Assembly: GCA_947034885.2 (NCBI GenBank)
Contig: OX344751.2
Span: 13,020,001-13,084,000, forward strand
Direction of reading: 5' to 3'
Origin: Thuidium tamariscinum
Taxonomy: Eukaryota > Streptophyta > Bryopsida > Hypnales > Thuidiaceae
DNA: 64,000 nucleotides
Both the position numbers and the translations under genes were made by a program. Every line of letters begins with the position of its first letter. The stretch's first letter is position 1. Positions 1 through 20,005 of this stretch are shown in pieces. Under the pieces are notes generated by a model that saw only the letters and a list, made by a program, of their open reading frames with translations, was not told the DNA's origin and made no database searches.

Positions 1-2164
1 ACACACAACAAAGTAAAGTGTTGTTCACATCATTCATTTTGCCCTTTGGATTGAAATTTTTTAGTGTAGGATTACATTTATTGATCTTTTCTTTGGCTAA
101 AACTTACTCTCTAGCCCTCTAGGACTTTGCTTTTGCTTCTAGAGTAAAAGAAACCTTAATCCTTATTAAGTCAAAAACAAATTAAGAAAAGCCATCACTA
201 CAACATCTCCATTATTTGTAATATGAGACTTTATCTCCAAATATAAGTAAGTCAAACATTGAAGTTTCAATATCTTATACCCACTTTCTCAAGATTAGTC
301 AAAGCAACAAGGAAATTTTTCCACCTAAGATTTTGAATGGCCTATGTGACCCCAAACTATGCACCATGAAGTGCTTGTCAATTTCTCGCCCTACCTCCAC
401 TCCTTTGGAAAATCAGGAGTCAAGTGATTCATTTCAAAAAAACTTCCACACTCCCTTCCAAGAAAAATCAATAGCTGTCAAATGTATATCTGAAATACAA
501 ATATGATACTGATATTGATACCAATACCAATATGACCATATATGGATATACCTATCTATATATTCAGGATACAACATACGAACGACGACATATAGATACG
601 GATACAACAATATGGGATTATCGCATATTGATTGTTTGCAATCCCACCCTCCCAAAATTATAAGAAGGGGTGGGGGTCGGGGGTAGGGGCGTAAAATTTT
701 AATTTTAATTTAAAATATTTTTGTAGTCATGGTGCATAGTTACACCATGAAATGGTTGTAACAGTAAGTATACAATATAGTGTCACAAGATGACATGTGT
801 CTACACCAAAGTTCAATTTTTGGTGTTCTTTAAAAGAAATAATTGTCCAAAATTGTCATCTGTAGAATATAACCCATAATTGAAGATTTAAAAAAAACAA
901 AACTTCAATAATAAAAAAGTGTCATAGAATACTGACTATGAAAATGTGATGGAAAATTTCAGCTCATTTGCCTACAAGGATTGGAAGATCATAATGTTTG
1001 AAGTAAAAAAGAAAACTATTTTTCATTTTGTACTATAAAGTCAATAGACTTAGAACTTTCTTAGAGTATTGTTTTTCCTCTTGATGAATTTGCATTTCTT
1101 CACCATTGAGTATCACACCTTACTTAATATATTCATGTAAAATTTCAAAAGCAAATACAAGGGCTAGCTTACTCTAAAGCACTAACAACAATAAAGAGAT
1201 TGAATGAATCACTAGAACACTATTAATTTCATGATGATTTCATGTGCATAAAGAATTTTTAATTAGAAATCTAAATGCTGAAAATTTAGAGACTAAAATT
1301 TGGAATATATGGAAATAATTTCAAGAACTTTAGCTTTTCAAATTGGAAGACAATAGAGCTTGAATTTAAAAGAAAGAGTTTTCCTCAAAACTATCCTAAA
1401 ATAGCTAATAAAGTTTGGCTCTTTTAGAATGAGATTTGAAAACTATAATTATATATATATATTTAAAAAAAAAATTGACATATTTTATTACTTATATACA
1501 TGCCAAATTTCAAAAGTTGATGAAGCATTTAGCAAAAGATGCTCCAAAAGTACCTTCCTAATTAACATTCATTGCTCTAAATTGTTTGAAGAGCAAAACT
1601 ATTGATCCAAGAATTTGATTGGAAAATTGCTAGGTTATATAAACATTCCCCATATAGTGTGAAAATTTAAAGTACATTCATAAAAATTGACTTAATATGA
1701 CCTTACCTGTAACCATTCTAAGAGTTCATCCCCACCATCCTAATGAACTTAAGTAATTACCTTACCTTCAATAACACAGTTCAAAATTTTCTTAAAACAT
1801 TTTATGCAAATTCTATTAATTTATATAAGATTCCTTTCTTGCCAAACAAAAATTCTTTTAAACGAAGTAGCATGCAAAAAAATAAACACCAAATTTGAGG
1901 ATAATTGTTTGCAAACTCTAACCTATAGCCTTAATGGTCATTTCTGTATCATAAAGTAGATAATTCTGAAGACATGATTTTTGCAATCTTAAGTAGGTTC
2001 TCATTTCATTTATGACCTTCACCCTAGAAGAACTTTGCACCCGATGACCAAGGTAGTCACCAAAATACTTTAATTACTAAACTAACACATACATTCACCA
2101 TTGTTTCTACAAAGAATAATAAAGTCAGCCATAGACACTTCTTGTCCTCAGCGTCCTTCAAGGG
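1..2164. other. AT-rich intergenic DNA, no gene recognised
   Basis: The stretch is A/T-rich with short low-complexity runs, including a TA run near 1449-1462. No reading frame in it has a recognisable domain or gene-like codon use. Near its right edge the bases at 2150-2164 followed by TTAA (2165-2168) look like the right end of the TTAA-flanked transposon family seen later in the window (TTCAAGGG then TTAA). I found no matching left end, so this may be a solo or truncated terminus. Confidence 0.5.
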
Positions 2165-3007
2165 TTAAGCAACTTCTCATTTCTTTTTTACTTACAGCAG
2201 TTAGATCAAAGAGGTAAAGGTTTTCAGACAAAAAAATGTGAACAGTGTCCCAGTTTGACAGTTCAACCTCATGAAAGGTCATTCTCACTGAAAGAGTAGC
2301 ATCTGCAACAGTGCACTTCCAATATCTCCGCTCCTGTACTACAAATTCCACCCCACCCCCACCCCTTCCTTTGATATTTCGTGTGCCATAAAGATATGCT
2401 ACAAGTCAATATCCAAGGAAATGGTAGGTGACAAAAGCTCAGGAGAGGGTGAGATAGCTCTGCTAAAGTGCCGGTTTCGGATAGGAGAGTTCAATAGCAT
2501 CCAATTTGCTGAACAAGCTGACGGAAGGTAGGAATACCGTAATCCGTATCAGTACCATTTACATGGTTTCCACTTTCAATGTACCTGCTCTTGGCATTTA
2601 TGCTCAAAAGGTCAATCACATGCAGACTTAGACATAATAAAAATCTACAATTTCAAACTGAATCGAGCATAGATATTCGAAAAGTTTCCACGATACCTGT
2701 TCATTGGAAGCCAGACCAGACCATCGAGGACACCAACAATACCAAAATCCGACAGTCACCAGACGATTCTAGAATAAGCCACGACAAAACAAGAAAAAGT
2801 CGGGAAGTCTTACGAATTCCGAACTTCAAATGGAAGGGTCCATGAATAGCCAGTTGCTGGCCATACTGTGATCTTTGCAAGGCTAAACTTGAACAACTAT
2901 TTACCAATTCCCCCCAAATGAATTTGATCAAAACACTATTAACTACAGGAGAACCAACCTGTCAAGTTACCCTTGGGGTGCTCAAAATTCAGTGGTCAGT
3001 GTATTGT

Positions 3008-10435
<7,428 letters not shown>

Positions 10436-11633
10436 CCTCTCTCGTCGAGGTTACCGCAGCTCAAACACCATGTCCTATGTCGTAGAATAACAACGCAACT
10501 GAAAAAGCAAACCACCTCGAAAATCCAAGCCACTTACTCTCATCCACACGTATCCTCGCACATAGTGAGTCACGACTAGTTGCTCGCATTATGACGCAGC
10601 TATGGTAAAACCCCTAAACCATTTTACCCTGCCTTGGATACTCCAGACCTCCACTATCGCAAGGAATATATCGACGATCTGCTCAATCGAGCTCTAGATG
10701 TGCAGCATTCCAACCAGGCCTTCCATGTATCTAAACGTCATAGCTTGTGCAAACCACTTCACCATTTTAAATTGACGATCATAAACCCCTCGAACACAAA
10801 TCCTGCTCTACTGCAAGTAGCCCTTTCTTCACAGATCCACCTCGCTTCCATGCATCCTCCCCAGGCTCAGCACCGAGATTCGAACGCCAACAACAGACAG
10901 AGTTGCCGACGTCCAACACTGGCCCGCTCCTCCAATGCCTCAAAGGCAACATCAATTAGTCTGTCAGGAGTATCACGAGCTCCTCCATGAGCAGACAAAC
11001 CGCATCTGGGAAGAGATTCCGCCGTCTCCAGAACTTGGAAGCTCCGGCAACCCAATCCACCATCACATCGTGTCTCCTTCATCTGCGAAACTCAATCTCG
11101 GTGCAGACAGCACCGTTTGGCCACATTTTTGGCTCGTTTCGCATGGGAAAAGACGAGAATTCAAATGGAATGTTGCTAGAACATTTGAGAACGCAGATAC
11201 CTGAGAAAGTGCTTGAAATGGCAAAATGGCAAAATTAGCAAAGCGCGAGGTGCGCTTCAGCGAAGCAGGTTTGACCTAATTCGTCACGCATGAGGCTCCT
11301 TTCGTGGATGAATGAGATGTGTGTGGATGGATGGATGAATGAGCCCAGCCATACCAGGCAGGTGACGGCTCTCCTTAAAAGAGTTATAATTAGTGGTGCC
11401 ATCAAGATATCAACCCACCCCTGCTTAGTATGATTACTGGTAGCCCAGCTGTCCAAGTACTTTTTTATCTTGTAATTTATCTTGTAAGTTTTCTACCAGT
11501 GACTTGAGTTCCTTTTGGGGAATAAGTAATCGATGTTTATAGAGAGATAACTCCAGCGGTTTAGCCTTCACTTTGTTACAGTATAAGGGATGTTTTACAC
11601 AGAGAGGGCGGGCCATTCCCTTTTTTAGGCCCA
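10436..11633. other. 5' flank of the demethylase gene
   Basis: This interval holds the presumed promoter and 5' leader of the minus-strand demethylase gene. Base composition is near gene-like up to about 11.45 kb and then drops. Several short open frames occur on both strands but none carries a recognisable domain or consistent splicing, so I do not call a gene. It ends at the large inverted repeat. Confidence 0.5.
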
Positions 11634-13038
11634 TTGTACAATGGGGTACCAATCAAAATGTCGTTTTCGAATTCGCAATGAAAAAAATTTCAATACTACT
11701 AACTTTGAAAGCCTCCCGAGAGCTCAAAAATTGGTATTTTACCACAAAATTTTTATCATAGCATCATTTTTAAGTTTATTATATGTATGCCAAATTTCAA
11801 GGCCAAAAGATTCACCAAAAAAAAGTTATTCAGAATCTACCAACATGGGTAGTGGTGAGAAACATTTCACTACTTTCAACTTTGACACCTTCCTAAGGAT
11901 TGAGTTTTTTTTCTTTTGCCATGAAATTTTTGTCATGAAAAAATCTCTGTGTTATTAATATGCATAAAAAATTTCAAGGTAAAAAAAATAAATTTAAGAA
12001 GATATTTGAAATCTCCCAACAAGTGTAGTTTTGAGAAAATTTTCACAATTTTCAACTTTGACACCCTTCCAAGGGCTAAAAAATTGGTTTCTTACCATGA
12101 ATTTTTTTTTGTGAAGTCATCTATATGTTGATAATATGTGATACAAATTTCAAGTTCAAATGAATTACCAAAAAGAAGATATACAAAATCTCCCAACATG
12201 TGTGGTTGTGAGAAAATTTTCACTATTGCCGACTTTGACACACTCTCAAAGGCTGAAAATTTGTCTATTTTACATGAAATTTTTTGAATAAGATCAACTT
12301 TATGTTGATAATATATTTTTCAAATTTCAAGTTCAAAACATTTACTGAAAAAAAGATATTCAGAATCTCTTAACATGTGTACTTGTGAGGTTGAGTTTTT
12401 ACATTCGTGTCAAACTTTCCTCCACAAAATAACACTATACTAAGGGCTCAAAAACTCCTTCTCACAACTACACATGTTGGGAGATTTTGTATATCTTCTT
12501 TTTGGTAATTCATTTGAACTTGAAATTTGTATCACATATTATCAACATATAGATGACTTCACACAAAAAAATTCATGGTAAGAAACCAATTTTTCAGCCC
12601 TTGGAAGGGTGTCAAAGTTGAAAATTGTGAAAATTTTCTCAAAACTACACTTGTTGGGAGATTTCAAATATCTTCTTAAAATATTTTTTTTACCTTGAAA
12701 TTTTTTATGCATTTTAAGAACATAGAGATTTTTTCATGACAAAAATTTCATGGCAAAAGAAAAAAAACTCAATCCTTAGGAAGGTGTCAAAGTTGAAAGT
12801 AGTGAAATGTTTCTCACCACTATCCATGTTGGTAGATTTTGAATAACTTTTTTTTGGTGAATCTTTTGGCCTTGAAATTTGGCATACATATAATTAACTT
12901 AAAGATGATGGTGTGATAAAAATTTTGTGGTAAAATACCAATTTTTGAGCTCTCGGGAGGCTTTCAAAGTTGGCAGTACTGAAATTATTTTCACTGTGAA
13001 TTCGAAAACGACATTTTGATTGGTACCCCATTGTACAA
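11634..13038. repeat. 1.4-kb inverted repeat made of ~177-bp tandem units
   Basis: The left end (TTGTACAATGGGGTACC) returns as its reverse complement at 13022-13038. The two arms, about 11634-12214 and 12453-13038, pair along their whole length with scattered mismatches and small indels. Within the left arm a module containing CTCCCAACATGTGT recurs at 11841, 12017, 12194 and 12371 (first base of its CAAC or TAAC), a spacing of 176-177 bp. The loop of about 240 bp holds a further, unpaired module. There are no coding frames of note. A transcript would fold into a very long hairpin. It could be a foldback transposon or an inverted duplication of a satellite; the ends are within TTGTACAA, itself a palindrome. 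Confidence 0.85.
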
Positions 13039-13540
13039 ATTTCAGTCTTCTGTTCCATCACAAGTGAAGATTTTAGGCCTCTTATGCAACAAACTAGCCT
13101 AGTGTGAAGTGTCCCTTAGCTAGTGTAAATTAAAAATTTGTTCATTACAGTTCCTATATTTGTCTCAGAAGATGTATTACAAACTTCCTATAGTTTATAA
13201 CTTCAAATCACAATGGACTCCAAATGCAAACACAAAATATACTTAATAGAAAAATCAACTAACAAAAATTTAAACCACTCAAATATAGAGAAAGATCAAT
13301 CTCGTAAGAGATTGTCTCTTCACCCTTTGAATTTTGTCTTATAATAGAGACTATCAATAAAGACTACTAGTCTTTAAGATAGACTAGGACTACCTTTCTC
13401 TCTTTATCTTTGGTTCTACTTAGAACCATCTACTAAAGTAAAAGTCTTAATTTCCTTCTCCAATAATATCCTATCAAAGTATGTATTATCCTACTTGGAA
13501 GTATCCAACTTTGAGTTCCAACACAATTGTCTTTATCCAA

Positions 13541-13700
13541 TGCACTAGTCATGCGAGTAGAGTTGTCTAACTCTGGTGCATAAATTCATCATTTGCAAAC
13601 ATCTATTTTTTCACTTTCTAATGCCCTTGTCATCTGACTAGAGTTGTCTAACTCCATTGCATAAATCCACCGTTGGAGATATCTATCTCTAAGCAATCTC
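13541..13700. repeat. Two-copy tandem duplication, ~81-bp period
   Basis: The phrase AGTTGTCTAACTC starts at 13561 and again at 13642 with similar flanking text, giving a period of 81 bp. Surrounding DNA (13039-13957) is AT-rich with no gene recognised. Confidence 0.6.
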
Positions 13701-13957
13701 AACTTATCCACTAATGGACATTCTTTCATGAATTAGTTCATAATCATCCATCAAAGGTCACCAATCATGACAAGGATCCTAACAATGGGGGATGAGTGAT
13801 TCCTTAACTACAATCGGAATGTTTACTTCAAATTGTTTGTAAGGTTTCATATATTGATTCATTTCAATTATGAAGGAGAAGACATTCATCTTATATTGGA
13901 ATTGAAAATTCATTTATAAGCTTTCAATAGTTTGAATTGCCTTCAAATTTCAAAATC

Positions 13958-14249
13958 ATTACAGGAGTTTTTGGCCTCTAAGAGACTATTTTGGGGCCAT
14001 TCTTTAAAATTAATCTCAATGTTGTAAATGAATCCTAGCTAGTCTAAATTTTTTTATCTGAAAAATAAAATAAAATAAAATTTTAGATCATATCAAAAAC
14101 AAAAAATGATTTTAGAAAATATTTTTTAAATTAATTAATTGATTGATATTATTTAACATAGTAGTTGTTGAACATTGAATTGTTAATATGACAACATTAC
14201 CAACATTTCGAAACTCGAAGTCTTCCAAAGGTTCAAATCCCCCCTAATG
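13958..14249. mobile_element. Foldback MITE, family F (copy 1)
   Basis: The ends are inverted repeats of about 30 bp beginning CATTA and ending TAATG, with the left end reading GGCCTCTAAGAGAC and the right end reading GTCTTCCAAAGGTTC. It is noncoding and diverged. It belongs to the same family as the copies at 14.5, 14.8, 17.2, 52.5 and 53.7 kb, which share a GAC(G/A)TGGCA...CCACGTCA core. Confidence 0.6.
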
Positions 14250-14538
14250 GGTTTTTTCTTCTATGTGAATAGAGAGAAATTGCATTTCAATCCCTTAAAT
14301 TCTTCTACATGTTTTCACCAAAACTATCATTTTTAATACAAAAAATCAAATATTGGCAAAAAAACATTTTTAGACCCAAGTAACACTTGAAAACGTGTAG
14401 AAAAAATTTCAAAAATTTCCACCATACAAATTGTATGATATTAACATTTGAATTTACAAAAAGTCCATTTTTTGGCCCTACCAAAGAATGAGTAGCTTTA
14501 CTTCACAAACTCATATTTGCATGAAAAAGAGTTCAAAA

Positions 14539-15090
14539 CATTGGATGAAATTTGAGGCTTCTAGAGGATTGTTTCAAGTCTATTTCCAAAATTATTCCCG
14601 AAATTGTTGGCTACTCTTAGGCCAACAATTTTTTTTAAAAAAAATTAGGTCCTAAAATGTGAAAAAAGTCTTAAAAATTCAAAAAAAATAATGACATGGT
14701 ACATTCTCAACGACATGAGATTCTTGTGTTTCTACATATTAGTAGCACTTTCTACGTTCCTACAACATTAGGAGAGATTTGAGGGCTTCAGGAGCCCGCA
14801 AGTTCCCATAGCCCGAAATCGCGTAATCTGCTACGGGATTACAGTTTTGCAGGAATCCTACGTGGTCAAGACCGTGCCACATCATTAACTTCTTCTTTTT
14901 TGAAAAAAAAATGGAATTTTTTTCATATCTCAAGACCCAAAAAAAAATTTAGAAATGCTGGCCTAACAATGGCTAGCCATTCCTAGACTAGTTTTGGGAA
15001 TAGTCCCAAAATGGCCCTTTGGAGCCCTCAAATCCCTCCTAATGGTTTAAGAAGTTGCAGTCTTCTAAAGGCCTCAAATTTCATCTAATG
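14539..15090. mobile_element. Foldback MITE, family F (copy 2), interrupted by copy 3
   Basis: The left end (GATGAAATTTGAGGCTTCTA) is matched by the reverse complement at 15060-15090 (CTAAAGGCCTCAAATTTCATC). Between them lies a second, complete family member at 14766-15044, so this is a nested insertion. Removing that copy leaves an element of about 270 bp, the usual size for the family. Confidence 0.7.
14766..15044. mobile_element. Foldback MITE, family F (copy 3), nested
   Basis: This 279-bp element begins CATTAGGAGAGATTTGAGGG and ends CCCTCAAATCCCTCCTAATG. It lies in the opposite orientation to the copy it interrupts, as judged from the shared GGCCTAACAATGGCTAGCCA motif. It also contains the family core near 14860-14885. 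No target duplication is obvious. Confidence 0.75.
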
Positions 15091-15888
15091 TAGTGGTTTC
15101 TTCTTTGGATACATACTTGAAAATTTTTAGTTCATTTGGAATTGTACAACATATAGGAAAAAATAATAAGTAGAAAGAAGTAGAGAATTTAAAAAAATAC
15201 AAAGTTGTTAGGAATTCAATTATGAAATTGAAAAATGTCAATCATAATGGTTACAATGTTGTAATAAATAATCTACATCCTATGATTTTATTTTATTATT
15301 TAAGTATTGAAAGTTGAATAAAATAAAGGACTTCAAAGTTTATTTCAAAGTAGAGAGTCTACATCTACGTACAAACAAAAACTCCTCATAAAATTTGACT
15401 CATTGATCAAAATGGAATGATTTAAAACATTGATATATATATATATATATATCAATGTTGAAAATCAATTTCAAATTTTCATTTAGGAAAAATTTGATTT
15501 TTATAATTTGCCTAAACTACCCATTTATTAAAAAATAGCATATTAAGCCATAATTTTTTATCCATGTTTTGAAATGTCCTAATTTTTAGTGCACATTAAA
15601 GATATTCTTCATTCTCACCTTCTATTAAAATTTGGGCCCAAAACATGGAAATCTTTAATCACATGTATCTGTCCAAAATTTTTATGGAGCTAAATTTAGC
15701 AAGTTGAACTTTAGGGATTAAGAATGTTTGCTTTGTGGTCAAACAAAAAACAACTAATAAATTTAAGTTTAGTGTATAGTATAAAAGTAATTTTCAGAAA
15801 TCATAGAATTACCTTCCCTACTTCTAAAAAGTCTCCCTCAAATATTTTGTTGTGCAAAAATATTTAATCTCTTTCTTGCAAATGTCAA

Positions 15889-16100
15889 CACTACAAAAGA
15901 AAGGGGTATTTTAAGTATAGTCCTAGGGATAAGATTTTAAGTAATGACTTTTTTAGGAGATTTTACTAAAAAGACACAGATTTTATTAGTAAAATTTTAC
16001 TAGAAAAACATGTATTTCTTATTTAAAATCTCCTAAAAAGGTCATTACTTAAAATCTTATCTCTAGGACTATACTTAAAACACCCCTTTATCTTGTAGTG
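15889..16100. mobile_element. CACTA-type MITE
   Basis: The 212-bp element starts CACTACAAAAGAAAGGGG and ends CCCCTTTATCTTGTAGTG. Inverted repeats extend about 80 bp inward on each side, leaving a loop of only some 50 bp. The CACTA ends are the signature of the CACTA (En/Spm) superfamily. The flanks are CAA on the left and CAG on the right, an imperfect 3-bp target duplication. It has no coding capacity and would need a transposase in trans. A decayed CACTA transposase lies at 58.5 kb, but I cannot link the two. Confidence 0.85.
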
Positions 16101-17195
16101 CAGATACTACCTTGAAGAATTTATAAACTATTTTGGTTCATTTTTAGCTTGCAATATTTGGATAATTTTTAACATGGAAATTGGCTCTTACAACAAGTCA
16201 AGTACCTCTTGAAAACACATCCAAACACTTTTGATTCCATTTGCAATCATAGGCATTGTGTGCCCCTATTCTTGTTTAAATATCTAAGGTGTGCCTACCA
16301 ATAATTGTTAGTAGTACAATTGAGTATAGTTGTGATTATTAAATATAAAATGTTTTAATTGAATCTTGTTAGTGAAACTACTAGAGAATTTCAACACATT
16401 GAATTTAGCATGCATTATTTGGACATTGTATAAATTAGTTATGAAATTTCTTAGCATTGTCTTCAAGTATATAAAAAGTGAACATTAATATAGATTTTTG
16501 TCAATTCTTAAATTTTGATTTTGTGCATCTCATGTAATCGATGTCTAAGATCTTGCTTCACCTTTTTTTAAGTATAGATGTAACATTTTGGGCAATGTTG
16601 ATCATTAGGGGGATATAATGATAAGTTTTACTTATTTAAGTGATAAAAGTTTAAATCAACACTAACTATTAAAAAGTCTTCAATGAATTTTTAATCCTTT
16701 TGACTTTCTTGTTCTACTCAATGTAAGATGGAAACTTAATGAACTATTTAAATTCTATATTTTTAACAGAAAAATTATTCCTTTGATGAGTTTTGAATGT
16801 GAATTTTTTTATAATTGATTCAAAAAATATGTACATGCACTATCTCAAATTTTGATCATATAAATAATTTCTATTCAATCTTGCTGTATAACATAATCTT
16901 TATTGAAAAATACCTATTTTTTTTTGTTAAAGACATATACAAAAGTACATTAAAATTTTGTTCAATCCACTTAGGTCATTGAGGAATAATTGTCTTTTTT
17001 ACACTTCTCTACAATTTTGGAGTATTTCTTCTACAATCATATACTTCCAATATTAAAGAGTTTCTTTGTAATATTTTATTATTTATTTTGTAATTTTCAT
17101 ATTTTTGGGATGAAAGAGTATGAGTATTTTTCAACAATCACACGTAAATAGATGATAAAATATCACAATAGAAGACAATTTTATTAACCATTACT
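16101..17195. other. AT-rich intergenic DNA, nothing recognised
   Basis: No coding sequence, RNA gene or clear repeat boundary is visible in this very A/T-rich stretch. Confidence 0.5.
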
Positions 17196-17472
17196 TTTAG
17201 AAGAGATTTTGAAGAATAGAGGGTTGATTCAAGCTAGTTCCCTGTGCTAATCTTGTAATAGTAAGGGAACAACTAATTGTTGTTAACCCTCATAAATACC
17301 AATTTTTTTTTTTAAATTCAAAATTTTTGGTTATGAAATTACAAAAGTCATTTTTTTGTATAAAATAAAATAAAAATAATATCTCACATGGCTATGTTCT
17401 AACCACATCATATTGTAGCAATGGCATAGTTCCAGAACTCACAATCTTCTATAGAGCCAAATCTCTTCTAAT
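17196..17472. mobile_element. Foldback MITE, family F (copy 4)
   Basis: The left end TTAGAAGAGATTTTGAAG and the right end CCAAATCTCTTCTAATG are inverted repeats with mismatches. The family core is recognisable as CACATGGCT...CCACATCA near 17387-17409. It is noncoding and lies about 770 bp upstream of the TIC21 start codon. Confidence 0.6.
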
Positions 17473-17990
17473 GTAGCTCTTCATTTTAAGAATATCCTTG
17501 GAAAGATGGATTTGTAGTTGAGTAGTCAAACTTCAAAATTCTTTATTCTATATCCCTCATTTTGTTGGTATTTATAAGTGAAGTATTTTACTTTTATTTT
17601 TTAAAGGTGAAGGCACATGTCTAGTAGATATCTCAAAAAGTTTTTATATTTTTCTCTTGAAAATTTCAAATTATCATAAATTTTTGAGGGAAAAATTGAA
17701 AAAAAATCATATTAATATTTGTTCAAAAAATTTGAAACTTTCTATATAGAGATATATTATATCATAAAATTACTATATATAACAATTCTATGCTTCTCTG
17801 TATTTAAAAATGTGGTCATAGATCTTTAACTTCAATAAAATGCTATTTTATGAATTTTTTCAATATTTTCAAATAGAATAGAAACCTATATATTTCTTCA
17901 GTGACCCGGCTTATCTTACAGGGCCGCTTCCTGAAACAAAAAGCATGGAGCAATCGGCCAGCTAGGACAATCGCAACTCCACCAACATAC

Positions 17991-18013
17991 CACGTGGCAG
18001 ACCCCTCCACGTG
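17991..18013. promoter_or_regulatory. Two G-box motifs upstream of the TIC21 gene
   Basis: CACGTGGC starts at 17991 and CACGTGTC at 18008, 17 bp apart, about 240 bp upstream of the start codon. G-boxes bind bZIP and bHLH factors and are common in light- and stress-responsive plant promoters. Composition changes abruptly to G/C-richer near 17.9 kb, consistent with a promoter edge. Function here is inferred from motif and position only. Confidence 0.5.
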
Positions 18014-18245
18014 TCGATCCCTACTCTCCTGTCATCGCCAGCCAGTTCCCCACCTCGTCGCAAAATTCACCCAAGATCATGTGCAGACCTTGTCTTGAAC
18101 TCGTCGGGCAAATCTCCAAGCCCATTCAAAATTGCGTTCAAACCACCTCGTGATTTCAGTCCATAGCGCACATTTCTCAGGTTTCTATATTCAAAACTAT
18201 CTACAGTAGTGTTGTGGGTTTCATCCAGATTCGGAAATTGTCACA

Positions 18246-20005
18246 ATGCAATTCGCAATGCAAGCTTCTGTGCAGGGAATGCGGGTTGTGCCGCCCACCT
18301 TCCACCTTCGTCATCACCAGGTCACCACTCTCCGCGCAGGCTGCGTGATCAAGAGGTTTCCGATCCCCGCATCGCAGTTTCTGGCTCCAGGGTTGGAGTC
18401 CTTGCGGTTGCAAAGTGTTCACCCTGCAAGGCAGCTGAAGTTGGAGAGTGGTGTGAGAGCGGAGGGAGGGGGTGCGTACAATAAGGATGCGTTTGTCGAA
18501 GGGAATGAAGCCACTAAAATTTCTCTGGTACGGGGGTTGTGCTGCTGTTTGTTGCGAATCAGTTACGTTCTTTGAGGGGTTTTTTCATAAAATTTTCTTT
18601 CGATTTGTTTCTTGCGGAATGTGCACTCTGGGTCTTCTTCAAGGTGTATTTGCAAATTTTGTATGGTTTAGGGTTTTCTCTGTGCTTAATACTGTCGAGG
18701 ACTGTTAGAGTTGAGCTCTTTTCAATGTAGTACTATAGTTGTGTACTGTGTTAGATGATGGACGTGCATTGTTTGAGTAATCTTTTTCATTGTCGTTCGA
18801 TTTGCCTCGTTTGGAATGCGGATGAATTTTACTCTGTTTTTTACTGAAGGTGATGTGAAAGTGTCTGCATATTGGTACGGTTTAGGGTTGTCTGCGATGA
18901 TAACATTCTTGAATAGTGTTGATCTTGTAGCTCGAAGGTATACAGATCGCTTAAATAATGTGAGAACTAGTACTGTTGACTGTCATGTGGTTCCAACCTT
19001 AACACTGCAGGACTCTAGAACTTTATGGCAGATGTGGCAACTTAGAACCAGGATGACGCTTGGGTCAGGAAATGACTTGAACTCTACATATTTGCGGATG
19101 TGTTTATAAATAAGTAATTGATATCCTGAGATGGCCCAAGGTGTGAGGAGCTAATCTCAAGATTGTTATATTCGGTCTCTCAACGTGGGCAAATGCCGTG
19201 CAGGTCACGAAGCGGTTGGAGCGAACTGCTGGTTATTTCAAGCGGTTGGGAAGCTTGGGATTCTGGGGCCAGCTTGTTTGCACCGTTGTTGCTGCCGTGA
19301 TTTTGGCCTTTTCTGTCGTGATTACTGGCCAAGCCACATCACCTGTGTCGGTTTACCTCACTGCTGGAGGCATTGCTGCTGCGTTTGTTTCCGTTTTCTG
19401 GTCCTTTGGGTACATTCGTTTTGCTCGGAAGTTGCGTGAAACTGTTGGCGATCCAAGTAAGGTAAACTAGTACTTCCAGAACCTGGCTTGGCATATTTTC
19501 AGCTCCGTGCGTGGATATGTTCCTTCGAGTTTTACCGCTGAAACCTTACGATACTTTTCCTTGTTCTGAAGGCACCACCCCGGGCTCAAGTTGTAAAGAA
19601 TCTCAAGAACGGAATTGTCATCAATTTGCTTGGAATGGGAGCAACTTTGCTAGGCTTGCAAGCTACTGTTGGAGTTCTCGTTGCCAAAGCTCTCACGTCC
19701 TCTGGCGCACCCTACTTGCAAGGAAGACCAACTGGCTACAGTCCAGTTCTTGCACTTGATGTCTTTCTAGTACAGGTAAGTATTAGTTGGCGGACAACGT
19801 GAAATTTCATTAAGTAGAAATCGACATTGGGGATGAAATTTGCATTGGAAGCCTTCACCTAATTCCGCTGTTCTCTTTCATTGACGCAAAAATTTCTGCT
19901 GTGCAGGCCTCAGGAAATGCGATAGTGTCTCACTTTCTCGGTTTGGTCTTCTCTTTAGAGTTGTTGAGATCAGTAACTCAATCTGAGCAGGCCAAGTCAG
20001 CTTAG
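18246..20005 (+). CDS. TIC21: TIC21/PIC1-like chloroplast inner-envelope protein (DUF3611), 4 exons
   Basis: Integral protein of the chloroplast inner envelope; in Arabidopsis TIC21 (also PIC1, CIA5) is reported in protein import and iron transport. Exons are 18246-18527, 19204-19461, 19572-19775 and 19907-20005, all phase 0 with GT-AG introns, giving 280 residues (Arabidopsis about 296). Residues 1 to about 80 are Ser/Arg-rich and low in acidic residues, as in a transit peptide. The conserved part begins VTKRLERTAGYFKRLG (from 95). Hydrophobic segments follow near 115-135, 142-160, 195-220 and 250-268, with family motifs LGFWGQLVCTVVAA, PVLALDVFLVQ and SHFLGLVFSLELLRSV. The first intron (676 bp) is the longest. 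The start ATG is chosen because it opens the transit-like frame; other ATGs follow within 36 bases. The gene looks intact. Confidence 0.93.

Noticed and set aside
434-655. Tyr/Ile-rich minus-strand frame
   Set aside because: It derives from a degenerate ATATTGATACCAATA-type low-complexity stretch.
10634-11238. Several overlapping plus-strand frames upstream of the demethylase
   Set aside because: Overlapping in different frames, without domains or a coherent exon structure; more likely promoter or leader sequence.
18472-19109. Open frames in the first TIC21 intron
   Set aside because: The intron is bounded by good GT-AG sites that join conserved protein in frame; the frames have no domains.
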